From assembly GCA_036365455.1 (NCBI GenBank), contig JAWQUS010000020.1, forward strand, positions 6,359,001-6,423,000: a stretch of DNA of 64,000 nt, written 5' to 3'. This document shows positions 1 to 11,740 of the stretch, piece after piece. Each line of letters starts with the position of its first letter. The first letter of the stretch is position 1. The stretch is from Macrosoma leucophasiata. Lineage: Eukaryota > Arthropoda > Insecta > Lepidoptera > Hedylidae. The notes beneath the pieces were generated by a model that had not been told where the DNA came from, did no database searches, and saw only the letters and a program-made list of their open reading frames with translations. The position numbers and the translations under genes were made by a program.

Positions 1-129
1 CACCAACCGATTTCCTCGGTTTTGCATTCGTTGGAAAGGTCTCGGGCTCCGTGAGGTTTATAGCAAAGAAACAGTATCAGGATTTATAAAACGACATCCA
101 CGCGGGCGAAGCCGCGGGCAACAGCTAGT
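1..129 (+). mobile_element. Helitron-like element, 3' end only
   Basis: Ends CGCGGGCGAAGCCGCGGGCA then ACAGCTAG before T at 130. A GC-rich hairpin-capable block a few bases ahead of CTAG, with T after it, is the Helitron 3' signature. The 5' end lies left of the window or is lost. Confidence 0.65.
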
Positions 130-532
130 TTGGTATGAATTCAAATCAGTTCTTGTGTTCAAAATGTAATATCTTGAAAACTACCGATTTCAAAGTTGTT
201 AATAAATTAGAAACACATTCCACCAACCTTAAAACACATGTTGTATCGGAGCTGTTAGAAATATTTAGAATGACCGAGACGGTTTCTTTTGATAATTTTA
301 TCAGCGGGGGTCTACTGCTAGGAGAATAAACGATATAAGGTTTTTTTTTAACTGAAAAGAAATTCAGTATAACACAAACAATTTAAAAAATAACGTATTC
401 CAGGGAAAAAATTGCTGACGTAACAAAAATCTAGAGATGATTTTAGGATGATATTCTGACTCTAAATAAAAACCTACAAAATAAAGTTGAAGCAAGTACC
501 TATTAGTGAGCCTCACACAATAAAGTATGGTA

Positions 533-715
533 ACTTTACTGGTGGTATAATTCCAGTGTCCAGTGGGGGTGGGCACCGCCGCATTAATAATCTATTTGCA
601 GTCAAATGGTCACTATTGTACAAAGTGTGTGTCTGGAAAGACAGTTGGTTAGATGGTAATATTAAGCCCCGGAACAACTACGATGCTTATAGATGCCATA
701 CTGGAGTACCTTAAT
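533..715 (+). repeat. SINE A fragment
   Basis: TTACTGGTGGTATAATTCCA, GGGCACCGCCGCATTAATAA and GTTAGATGGTAAT match the SINE A body, diverged. Confidence 0.6.
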
Positions 716-949
716 TGCAACAGACAAAGGCAATCCACATGGCCCAAAATAGAGAAGCGTGGAGAACACGGAGCAGTCGTATGGGCAGCGGAGTATCCGC
801 GGCCCATACGACGACACATTAGATGACGGAGGTTTAGAACCGGCCCCCCGTCACAATGGGCATGTAGCAATGGACTCCCCAAATCGCGAGACTTTTCAAT
901 GGGAGATTTTTAAAATATACCTCATTATGGAAAACAGAATGGGGAAAAT

Positions 950-1345
950 GTAGTTTACATGGATGGTAAGTGACGGCTGCAGCCTATAGACATCTACAAA
1001 AACCAGAAGACAAAACGCAGATGTGTTGCTACACTTAAGCCTGTTTTGTTTTTGTGATAGTTGTTACGGGGTCATACATAACCATCTAACCGGAACATGA
1101 TAGTGCTAAACACTACCATTAGATGCCAGATAGATATTTTCATGTCATGAAGTGTCGAGCAAGCATACAGTTCACATTGAGGGTAAGAAATATTGTAGCC
1201 TAGAAACTTTTACATCAAACCAGTGATTTAAACGTTTATGTGTTGCCAGTTGCCACTGAGACTTACGCTCTTGAAATTATAGGGCCGTTTAAAACCGAAG
1301 CACGATAGTGTTGAATCTGAACACTATTATTTGGGGGTATATAGG
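950..1345 (-). repeat. Two diverged SINE A fragments
   Basis: 950-1135 has GGCTGCAGCCTATAGACATC, AGATGTGTTGCTACAC and CATCTAACCGGAACATGATA. 1157-1345 has CATACAGTTCACATTGAGGG and GAAGCACGATAGTG. Both are on the minus strand. Confidence 0.6.
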
Positions 1346-1968
1346 TCAAGTAGGTACTTTAACTTCCACAGGTTTGACTACAAATGAGGAAAAGCGCGTC
1401 AGATATTCTCAGGGGATAACCGTACCCGAACATTCTTTCACATAATCCCATCCATACGATTCTCGTATCTAATTAGCGAGTTAGTGCGTGTTTGTTGTGC
1501 ATGATAAACGTTAATCTACTCATTATAATACATAATCAAACACATTTTAAACGCAGTTGCTATGAGGTTTTGGTTTTAAGAATTTATGTGGAATTTTTGC
1601 AAAAACTGGCAAAGTCCGAGCTGCCTACAATAGAATGATGGCGATTTCATCATTTTCGTATAATGTACGCGAAAGAAATTCGTAAAAATTGTTTTATTTC
1701 AAAGAGTGTAGGTCACGAAAACCTAAGAACGTATCACGTTTTACAAAATCAAGAAAGTGACATCCATCTCCAACCTCAACCAATTATTGTAGGTAGCAAG
1801 TACCTACTACAGCGCTGATATTCGCATAAAATGACAATACAAACCGCAAGTCACCCAATTTATCAAGTAGGTTCCAAAAAAAAAAGAATAAAATTATAAT
1901 TCATCAAATCAACACATTCATGCAAACCTCTTAGAAATAAAATAAATAAAAATAGGTAAATAACAAAC

Positions 1969-2262
1969 ACCTATTTTTTTTTAAGTAGTAGAAGTGGCAA
2001 ACAACCATGCAGTTCACATTGATGTTAAGTGATGACTGCAGCCTATAGACACCCACACAAAGACCAAGGTCAAAATGCAGATGCGTTATCACTCCTGAGG
2101 CCTAAGGTGTTATGCCTCTGTGCCGGAAATTACTGGGCCATACATTACCACCTGACCGGAACACGATAGTGCTGTACACTACCATTTAGCGGCTTTTTTT
2201 ACCATTAGGTAATGCGGTGCCTACGCCCGCGAGCTCCGTCACTGGAGCTCTACCACCAGTAA
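1969..2262 (-). repeat. SINE A copy, no tRNA head
   Basis: AAGTGATGACTGCAGCCTAT, GGTCAAAATGCAGATGCGTT, GACCGGAACACGATAGTGCT and GAGCTCCGTCACTGGAGCTC, preceded by a T-run (the tail on this strand). Confidence 0.8.
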
Positions 2263-2363
2263 GAAATAACACTTAATTTAGCTCTATAAATGCATTACCC
2301 GTGCACCCATTGGTAATTCCTATTTAACCGTGCACCCACTGCATCAAGGTTGGAATTAAATAA

Positions 2364-2562
2364 AAAAAAAAAAAAAACGTAACTTCACGCCTGTAATCCC
2401 CGAAGGGGTAGGGTAGGCAGAGGTAAATGCATGCATTCAAGCATACATGCAAACACCCACGATTCGCCGGTTACGTTTTGGCCCATGTAACAGGTGGCGA
2501 GCCTGTTGACATCTCCGGGCACATTACCAAACTTTGAGGTACTGGGAAATTTCCAGAAAAAA
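2364..2562 (-). repeat. SINE B, 5'-truncated
   Basis: ACGTAACTTCACGCCTGTAA to AGGTACTGGGAAATTTCCAG, preceded by a 15-base A-run. The tRNA head is missing. Confidence 0.8.
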
Positions 2563-4156
2563 ATAGGTAATTTTGCTAACCGTTCCTTTAACCAGAGAAT
2601 TTCAATATATATAATTATTACTTTATCCCTCCCTCAAGCCACCAGAAAAATATGACAATAGATTTCTTATTGTTCTTTGACCCTATAGGGTCCATCTGCT
2701 GCTACAAGGATAGAACATAAAAATTCAACATCACAGAAGGTAATTTCCGGCATATTGGTGTTTTTTAACCAGTCGTGTATGCATTATTTTTATAACGTAT
2801 CTGCAAGTTGGTGACATGGTACATATCTAATTAGAAACCTAATTTTGTGATCACGACGCGCTGAGGCCAACGGTGTTTGCTTTACCAATATCACGAATAT
2901 CTCTTTATATCCACTAGTAATGTCTCATTTCTTGTGTGGTTCTCGTTTTGCAACTATGTTGAGAACTGGTAGCCTTTGCCCATCGACAGGAGAGAAGCTG
3001 TGTTGTGTCGTCGATGCCTTCGCCAGTATTAATTCAACTGTCAATAATGTCAGTTATGGATATTTGATCTAGAATTTTTATTGTTTTTGGCAACAAAATA
3101 ATAATTTTAATATTTACTTTAACTTGACTCCCCTTATAACTAGCAGAAAGAGAAAACTATTTAGGCCTCAGGGGAGAAAACGCATCTGTACCTATGTGTG
3201 TAGATATTTATAGACTGCACTTGCCACTTCTATCCATATGATCCACTTCTATCCAATAAGGCTATTGGATCCCATTCTTGTCCGTCTTTTTTGTACAAGG
3301 GAAAGTAAAAAATAAGTAAAGATATGACAAACAAGCATGCAGTGCATCGGGTATATTACTCGACCTCAACGTTGAAATAGAACTAAACTAGTGGTTTTAC
3401 CCTCCCATAAGACCTTTCCTTTGCCACGAACATAATAAAATGCTTTCTAAATTGTCCACCCTAAAACAAAGTTAATAATCCATTGATACAATCCACTAAG
3501 AACAGCACGACTAACGTGACATAAATGGAAAAACAAGGAAAAGTATATTTTCCGTCCATCTATCATTCAGATTCAGTAGCCGCTAGCGGTGAGGACGTCT
3601 CCATCTTTCCTTATGTCTTCCTCACACTAACAGAATGCTGATTTGCTAGAAATTTCCGCAACAAAACATATAAAAAATCGTCGCAAATCACATTTCATGG
3701 CCAAGGAATTGACCACCTTAAGGTTGAACGTCTTATTTACAAGTACACGTAATTATTCCTTGACCTATGTTTTGTGTTAGCATATTAAAGAGATTAGGGC
3801 AATAATTTTAAAAAGTTGTCAAGCGATTTCTTCCTTGACCTCGCTAAAACTGATATCGATGTTCGAAATGTGTGGATTTACTTTAAACGATGTTTATATC
3901 AAATAACATACTAAAAAGATGTAGGTAAGTAAATTTATTATAGGGTATATTATATTAGGTATTCACAGGAGGGGCTTCTCAATTCGTCGGGCTTTTTAAA
4001 ATAATATGTTCACTGATTACTTCGTCATTGTGGACGGATTTTAAAATACCTAAGGGTACACTTCCAACTTAGTCCCATTGCCACCAAGTTGGACTCTGAA
4101 TGGCGTGTCGGAAATCGAGGGAAACCTCAAAACTTTATGGTCGTATAAAATTTTCA
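2563..4156. other. AT-rich DNA, no gene seen
   Basis: No coding sequence recognised. A very diverged SINE A trace (GGCCTCAGGGGAGAAAACGC) is at 3160-3230. The rest is anonymous. Confidence 0.5.
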
Positions 4157-4510
4157 ATAATAATGGCAACCCTTGATTCGTCCCACTGCTGGGCACGAGT
4201 CACTCCCCTCCTTGAGAGGAGGTCTGGAGCTTACTCCACCACGCTACTCCAATGCGGGTTAGTGGAGGTAAGGGTTAGTGGCTGTCGGGTGTTTTCAAAC
4301 CGCCCATAAGGTCTCCCACAAGGTTAAACGACTGCTATCTATCGATTGTAACCGGGACCGACAGCTTAACGTGCCCTCCGAAGCACGGAAACGCGTATTT
4401 TAATTTGCTACTAGCGGTCACCCATCACACACCCGACCGCGCCCGCATCGCGTAACCAAGTAGATCGCTTCCCATCTAAACGAGAAGGTGGGCCATGCGC
4501 GCTTTCTTAA
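4157..4510 (+). repeat. Interspersed repeat 'CCCACTGCTGGGCACGAG'
   Basis: Starts with an (AAT)-type run, then CGTCCCACTGCTGGGCACGA, CTCCACCACGCTACTCCAAT, CCGGGACCGACAGCTTAACG and TGCCCTCCGAAGCACGGAAA. I recognise the order from many lepidopteran sequences. A short relative is at 6476-6550. Confidence 0.65.
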
Positions 4511-5235
4511 AAAAAAAACTTTATCCATATTATCGACTTTTTATTTTCATTTTTTAGGTCGGGCTTTGTGTAGGCGGTCTGTCTCGAGACGGCACTAGTC
4601 TACTTCACCGGGCAATCGGCGAGCGCAGAAGGCGCTCCAGCCTAAATACAAGTTAGCGCAACTGCCTACATGCGGGTCCGTACCTCGGCTTAGGACGTTG
4701 CGGAGAGACATAGGAGACATATGCGATTATGGGCGGTGCGGTGCAACTTTCGCTCTACTCCATTCGGTTGGCGATAACCGGAATGTCATCGGGCTCGCGG
4801 GGCCGGGGATAGGGTCGTATTATCAACTTTGTTGACATCACTGATCACCGAACCTCATGGTTCACATTGACATTGCTGATCGACTTGAAATAGACCAGCC
4901 ATGTGATAAAAGTAATTATCGAAGCTATTGTCTCATGAACTTCTGCAACACTTGGCTGTTATCGATGCTGTGTGGCCTTCCTGAGCTTTTTTAAGTCGGA
5001 TAAAATTTTATAAATTATGTTTACTACTTATTTCCTTTGGGTTGTTTATTATGCTATTAATAAGCTTACGGACTGTAAGTTACTGTGCTAAATGTTATAT
5101 ATAAAGGAAAATGACAAAGTACCTCAATATATTTTATAACAATGACGTATTGCTGCCGCAAAGGTACTTTGTTTTGTATGTATATCACGTATCTAAAACA
5201 TTTTGTATGTAGGTAAAACAAACTTAACAAAAGGT
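4511..5235. other. Anonymous stretch with a GC-rich patch
   Basis: 4557-4830 is clearly GC-richer than its surroundings (CGGTCTGTCTCGAGACGGCA; GCTCGCGGGGCCGGGGATAG) but has no convincing ORF. Probably decayed transposon sequence. Confidence 0.4.
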
Positions 5236-5345
5236 AAACAATATTGGTAGCTAGTAAAGCGGCTGGACTGGTTATCCTGCGGTCGCAAGTTCGATTCCTG
5301 CCCGAAATCAAATTTCTCTTACCATTTTTATTCTTTAATTTCTAA
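5236..5345 (+). repeat. SINE G (tRNA-like) copy
   Basis: AAGCGGCTGGACTGGTTATC, then AAGTTCGATTCCTGCCCGAA, then a T-rich tail CATTTTTATTC. Same head as at 52.7 kb. Not a functional tRNA: no acceptor pairing. Confidence 0.65.
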
Positions 5346-5448
5346 GGTAAAACAAAAGTTTAGGATCCGTATTTATTGCTTGATAATCCTTAGTGACTAG
5401 TGACAGCATGTTAATATATAAAAAGATAATCTAAATATCAGTAATTTT

Positions 5449-5590
5449 TACTGGTGGTAGAGTTCCAGTGTAAAGGGCGTAGACACCACCACATTACCTA
5501 ATCTGTCTGCCGCCAAATGGTGTTCATCGTGTTCCAGTTAGATGGTTATGTATGGCTCCGTAATAACTATCATGGAGACATGAAAACTAA
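5449..5590 (+). repeat. SINE A 5' fragment
   Basis: TTACTGGTGGTAGAGTTCCA, GTAGACACCACCACATTACC and CGTGTTCCAGTTAGATGGTT; the 3' half is missing. Confidence 0.7.
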
Positions 5591-8042
5591 GGCAGAGAAT
5601 ATGTAATGTTGTTATATCGCAATTGAATCGATTCGCTATCTTGCTCTAGCATAGGCACTCGCATTGGTTAAAGCATGACAAATGCGTTAGGCCCCTAGAC
5701 AGCGCCTCGATCGCCGTACGGTTAGACTGAGCATTAGGTCTCTCATTTGCAGAAATCTGGATAATAGGGTGTTCTCCAAATTTTTGTAAAAATTCGGGGT
5801 CGGAAGTCGAAGTGTTTAATAGCGGGGATGTCCACTCCTAGATTGAGATTACTCGCTCGCGATGGTGAAACCTCTTTACACTCCCACCATCTCACGCCAG
5901 TGTTGCCGCTCGTCGATAATCGGATTGACTGTTTGGGAGGCCCACCAAGGAGATACGAATTGGATTTCCCCCTATAGACCAGCCATCTAGTTCTCCCATT
6001 GCGTTTCCATAGCCCAAAGTTTATTAAATCATTTTTTATTACTATATCGCCGTGTATTCTGCCTCGGTTGTCTGTGACTGTATTAACTAGTTTTTGAAGC
6101 AGTCAGAGAGAGGTCTAAAATTCTCAAAAGTGCATCTACGTGACCCCTTTTTCCCCAATAAAGATGCGGGACTTACTAAAGAACCTCATGCCGATGAGAG
6201 ATACCTAATTCTTTATCAGTAAGTTCAATTTCAAACTGTTGTTTCCTCGACGTCGATAAAAAACCGCTAGACGACCAGAAATGGCATTAAAATCCTACTA
6301 CAGAAGGATAAACAAGTATTAACATAGTAGCGATTAGTAAAATAGTGTGGATCACCTTACATTGACAATTTGCACATGAGCAGCACATGAGTGAATGTAT
6401 GAATAATTATTATTTTCCTTGTGTAAATATAGAAAAAGTGCGTCCTGAATGAAAATATACCTATTTAACACCTTAATAATAATAATGGACACCCATTATA
6501 CGTCCCACTGCTGGGCACGAGTCTCTCCCCTTTTTGGGGGGATGCCCAATTTTACACCTTACTTCTAATTAAACTTTCAAAATTAAATGTATGAAAATAT
6601 TATATTAATAATTACCCAATATTATACTAACTAGAGAACATATAACGTATCACCTATCTATTTGCATTCACTTACAAAGCTATACCTTATACCCACATAC
6701 TTCGTGAACCGTAAAACGCTGTATAAACAGTTTTTATCTTTAGATCATCAAAAGTTATAAAATTCTACTTTTTAATTATAATAATTACCAAAATTTATGC
6801 ATTAACAGTTTTATAGTAATCTAATATAAATCTCAATTGTCAACTTAAAACAAGTTTAGAATTATCACAGTAAATTATCTTAGTTTTGGACTAAACTTTA
6901 CTTTGAATTATTTTCATGCACCCGCAGGGAATCCATGTAAGAAAATATTGAACATAAAATTTTTCACTACATGGACCCAATGGGAATAGTAGAACAATAG
7001 ATTTGTGGATCTATGGGAAGCACTCAAGTAGGGGTCTATCATTCATCCGGTTTACCCGTGTTGTTAGTTATGCAGAACTGCCTTTTTTGACGCCAGTTTA
7101 AAAAAACACACAGACATAGCACAGACCTTCGAAGTGTCTGCGCCGGATTACTCTAGCCTGTCTGTCTTGGGTCGTCAATTATAACCAATTTTCTCTTATA
7201 TTAATTCACGAGCTATTAAAGACCAAAATTCCGTATTATAGATCAAGTTATAGAAGTTAGGTAGGTACAATGATCAATTAGGTATTAGAGTAGGAGTCTC
7301 CAACCATGGCGCCGTAGAAAAATGTCCAAGAGGCAGAAAAGATTAACAGAAAAGATATCATTTTAAACGGGGAAATTATTGATTACAACAACATCACGTT
7401 TTAAATGTTCACTTTTAGAATTCATTTATTTCAATACTTGTGATTCGTTTGTATTATAATCGTAGCTTTTTAATACATGTTCGCGTACCTACATCTTACA
7501 ATACAAGTCGTGTACGAACCACACCTAAACGTCGATTGAATATTGAATAATTGGATAATCGGATGTATCAACGAGGACTTAAATTGCTATGCTATTTGTG
7601 TCCAAGATGCAGTTTTGTCGGAATCGGGGCTTTGTCCTAAAAAACCTTTAAGCGGTGCCGGTTAAAGCCCGTGCGGGGCCCGTAGCAAATGTGACCTGGC
7701 CCTAGAGTTACGTTGCCTACTGAAATTTGGGATGTAAATAAAATAGAACATTTACGAAAAGAAATCGAAAAGAATATTACGGATGCCCCCTGTATACTTG
7801 CAGAGGACATCCGTAATATTGTTGAATTAAATGTGTGGTATTGCTAACTTGCAACATAAAAATATACCTATATAATTACAGTGTGGCCAACGCTCACTTT
7901 GAGAATAGCTAAGGTATATTACATATTTCTGTTTTCTTTGGCACAGGTCACAGGCGCGGGGCCCGTAGCATTTGTTGCCTCTTGCTATATTATGGCTAAT
8001 CCGGCACTGACTTTAAGGATATGTTGGTAGCTACATATAACA
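5591..8042. other. Mostly anonymous sequence, no gene
   Basis: 5640-6010 is GC-richer and may be decayed minus-strand TE coding DNA. A perfect 13-bp stem lies at 7773-7785/7808-7820, and GCGGGGCCCGTAGCA occurs at about 7674 and 7958. Otherwise nothing. Confidence 0.4.
6476..6550 (+). repeat. Short copy of the 'CCCACTGCTGGGCACGAG' repeat
   Basis: AATAATAATGGACACC then ACGTCCCACTGCTGGGCACG and AGTCTCTCCCC; breaks off after 70 bp. Confidence 0.65.
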
Positions 8043-8222
8043 CTAGCGCCTCGCACCGGCTTCGCACGGGTGCAATGAATGTAATATAGCCTATGTCACT
8101 CAGTGAAGATGCAGCTTTATAATGTTGATAGAATTTTTTAAATCGGTCCAGCAGTTATTGTATGTAAACGTGCCAAACATACATACAAAAACACAAATGT
8201 GTCTTTATAATATTAGTATAGA
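8043..8222 (-). mobile_element. Non-autonomous Helitron, 180 bp
   Basis: On the minus strand it starts TCTATACTAATATTATAAAG after an A, and ends in GCGAAGCCGGTGCGAGGCG then CTAG before T. TC...CTAG with insertion between A and T and a GC-rich 3' hairpin is diagnostic. Confidence 0.75.
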
Positions 8223-8410
8223 TAGTATAGATAACATCTATTAAATCGCGATGAATTACTTGGTTAGGTATTCACTAAGCATTATTTACATTTTATAATT
8301 AACTGGTGATAAGGTATATTGTGTGTTAAACCCAATAAAAGGCTTTTTCGTGAGGAGATTTCAAGCTCTACTTTTTCGTCAACATAGAATTTACATGAAG
8401 AATTACATGA

Positions 8411-9083
8411 AAACCAGCCAAGTGCTTGTCTGGACAAGCGCAATATACCTAGGATTCCGTTTTTAGGGTTCCGTAATAAACAAGGAACTCTTATAGTTTC
8501 GCCATGTCCGTCTGTCTGTCTGTCTGTCCGTCCGCAGTTTAGTACAACAACTATTTGTACTAGAGACATGAAATTTGGCACAAGTATACACCTTAATCAC
8601 GCCGACAAAGTGGTAGAATAAGAACATGAAATTAAAAATATTTAGGGTAACCTTCCCTACAAGTAACGCGCGGATTTTTCTTTTATTTTTGATTTCCTTA
8701 AAGTGTGGGGTTTTAAAAATATTATGGATGTTCGAACATCATTTTTCGATTTAGTTAACTGTTCGTGACTTATTAAGCTTTAAAGTGCAAATTTTCGTTA
8801 GAGTCAAGTGTCCCCCCCCCCTCCCAACTAAACGGTTGTTGTTAGAAATTCAAACGTTACGGCAATAGTAGCTATATATAATGAAATTAAAAGGAAAATT
8901 ATCACACTTAAGTTGACCTAGCAAGTTTGCGAGTAATAGTCGACCTAATGTTTTTTACTCGAGAGTTTCGAACAACTCCATAGAAATTATTTATTTATTT
9001 TGTTTATTACATTTCTTACTCTGTAAATACACTAAATACGGAACCCTACTGCGCGTGGCCCGACACGCACTTGGCCGCTTTTT
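8411..9083. mobile_element. Interspersed element 'GGGTTCCGTA', long imperfect TIRs
   Basis: The left end ACCAGCCAAGTGCTTGTCTG then ATTCCGT mirrors the right end ACGGAACCCT...ACACGCACTTGGCCGCT. The interior has GTTTCGCCATGTCCGTCTGT, TGAAATTTGGCACAAGTATA and CGTGACTTATTAAGCTTTAA. Very common in Lepidoptera as I recall; class uncertain, no ORF. Confidence 0.65.
8505..8534 (+). repeat. GTCT/GTCC microsatellite
   Basis: Tandem TCTG then TCCG units inside the 'GGGTTCCGTA' element; the 15.9-kb copy has the same run. Confidence 0.8.
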
Positions 9084-9325
9084 TAAAAGTAAATTTCGTA
9101 TTGTAAGGTGATCGATTATTACTCGTAACGTTCTTGAGTGTACTAAGCCGTGTTAGTTTTTCTTTTAAATTCGATAAATGTACTATCACCGTGATTTTTT
9201 TGAATTTTCGGATGTAATAATGGTTATAATAAGCTATCCATAAAAGATAGATATATACGATCGCCGATTTTTTTTTGTAGATCTAGCAAAGATAATATTT
9301 TCCACCATACATTGTTTTGATAGAT

Positions 9326-9758
9326 CTTAAAAGCAGGGGCGGCTCTAGCTCGTGTAGCGCCCGTGTGCAATTTAACCCTGGCGCCCCCTAGGCCTGACCA
9401 TGATGGTCCAAGACGATGCTCTTAGCTGTCTCCGGGGGCGTCGGGCCCCTTGAGACGACGGCGCCCGTGTGCATTGCACACCCTGCACTATAGCAGAGAA
9501 TATGACTGAATATGTAATAATACTACGTATAGAATGGACACTTCGACGTCCCTCCTGATTTCCCCGCATCACCCAACCTCCTCCCCTCTTATGGGCGACG
9601 GTTGGTATTTTCTACGGTATTACACGTGCACACAGGTGCACGTGTAAATACACATCACTGATTGATGTTTGTGTAATAGAGACCAAATTAAGCGTTTGTA
9701 TGGAATTCCAGCGGAGTATCGCGGTGTGACTATAGGTTAAGCCGCCCCTGCTCAAAAG
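9326..9758. mobile_element. hAT-type MITE with 8-bp target duplication
   Basis: The element spans 9334-9750, from CAGGGGCGGCTCTAG to AAGCCGCCCCTG. Flanks are CTTAAAAG (9326-9333) and CTCAAAAG (9751-9758), an 8-bp duplication with one mismatch. CAGGGGCGG ends with 8-bp duplications define hAT. No transposase ORF. Confidence 0.85.
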
Positions 9759-11299
9759 GTTACGGCAGCGTCTTCGATGAAAGCTCTCATGCGACTTGAT
9801 TTTTTCTGTCATCCTGCGACATCTATCATTTACACAATAAATGTCGGAGGTTATTTCAATCAATTTACACAAATCCTTTAACAAATTATATACACAAACC
9901 TTCCTCTAGAATCACACTATACAGGGTTATTTGTAACCAGCGCATAATTCTTTAAGGGAGGATTTGGCTCATCAAGACTAACATTTTTGTTATACAACTT
10001 TTTCTAATTCAATTTTTTTTACCATACAAAAATAATAAATAGAATTTGCAGTTCTAATACTTCTTAACTTCACATTACCTAAACGGCTGACGTCTGTACC
10101 TATGTAAAAATATACCTATGAAACGTAGTGCTAACAATTGATAGAAGTCATACATATTTTGAAAAGACCCTACTGAGTTTTGTTTTGGCAGGTTTTTTCT
10201 CAGTAATGTGGGCTTTGGAACTCTGCCAGTGAATGACAAAGAATGTCCCATATTTTTTTGTTTTGTCTTATTTTGCCGTTTGTAAAAGAAAGTATGGAAC
10301 ATTCTGTTGATACCTATTTTTATCATTAAGTATTTTTGGACTATTATTTATTTTATTTTGTTTACTTTGACATATTAATCAACGTATCAGTTGTTATTCG
10401 CTTTAATTTAATATTTGTAATTTGACCTATCACAAGCAAATTCTATTATTTTCAAGTGATTAAATGAATTTTTGAGTTTAAGTTTTTGAGTTTGAGTCCC
10501 ATTTGAAACGATTTTATTTCTTATCATGTGATGTACTGCGTTTTGGCAAAAGTCATAGAACAAAAGTTGTTAGTCTTAACGTACCTAACAAAGCTTTGAC
10601 GATTTATGCGTTAGATATATTTAACCCTGTATATTGGTGAAAACCATGACATTCCGTGCAATAGTCTTTGAGTTTATCGCGAACAGACAGACAGACTCGT
10701 CGGGGGACTTTGTTTTATAATAAGAATAGACAGATGTTACAAACAGCTCAACTAAACAGAGATTAATAAAGGCATGTGTTTACTGATCTCTGTGTACATT
10801 ATATTATTAACATCCATAAACGATAAAGACAATACTTACAAGAAAATTCCTGCCATTAAAGTACTTATTATTTGGGCTATTCAACTAATTTAAACAAATG
10901 AAGTAACCATTATATTGTCAATTTTTATTCAAAGAATAGATAATCTTATAATCGTGATTCTTCATCTTCGTCATATCCTTAGAATATAGACATTTCCAGA
11001 CATAACATGAACGAGATAAGTAAATAAGCAACAAACATAAGTTTATTAACCAATTATAACATCTTTGTCTTACATGATGGTCTCATTAAAATGATCATAA
11101 CATTAGTATATTGTTTTTCTCAATATGTATAAAGCTTTGTGTTGCTGCTTTAAAATTTCTGAATACTGATCTATTGATGGTAAGCGCGTGATCTTGTTAT
11201 TGACTGAATATGCATGGTGTAATAAATAATAATTATGGGTAATTTGCAAATATATTTTCATTGTTGCAGTGTTATATTTGCACCGAAAGACAATGACAG
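9759..11299. other. AT-rich DNA, no gene seen
   Basis: Only short chance ORFs. A block TTGGAACTCTGCCAGTGAAT (10213) has relatives at 34175 and, inverted, 58937, so it belongs to another dispersed repeat. Confidence 0.4.
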
Positions 11300-11470
11300 T
11301 GTATGTGTATATATGTATCTTCACGCCAAACCCCTTACGGGGTAGTCAGATAGTGTGTAGCGCCATGGTCCTGACACAACTGCCGTACTTTTTCTACATT
11401 CATCATTCTCCGGTGTTCATACATGCAAGCCGTTTCCTACGACTTTTGACCTCACCCTCAGACAGTAATA
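11300..11470 (-). mobile_element. Family D LINE 3'-end fragment
   Basis: CTTCACGCCAAACCCCTTACGG on the plus strand, followed by GGTAGTCAGATAGTGTGTAG, is the reverse of the 62.4-kb family D terminus. Minus-strand codons resemble STLSDYPVRGLA. Confidence 0.65.
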
Positions 11471-11740
11471 AATTGACCTATTAGGTCAAGGTAGGTCAGT
11501 TTCTTAGGCCACTGCAACCATTTACATTCGCATTGTATATCCGGTTAGTGATAGTAATAACAGTAACGGTAGAAATGTGTTATATGTTATTAATTTCTGA
11601 TATATCATACATAAGTGATGCTTGAAATCCTAAATGATAAATAAACATGTTGACTTTGACTCTGCCTACGCTCTCAAACTTCGATACCGAACCTCTAATT
11701 GGTGGTGCTGCTCTACCACATAAAAAACATGTCGAATATT

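Noticed and set aside
8282..8581. 99-codon minus-strand ORF with GRTDRQTDGHGE
   Set aside because: Translation of the GTCTGTCTGTCC microsatellite within an interspersed repeat.
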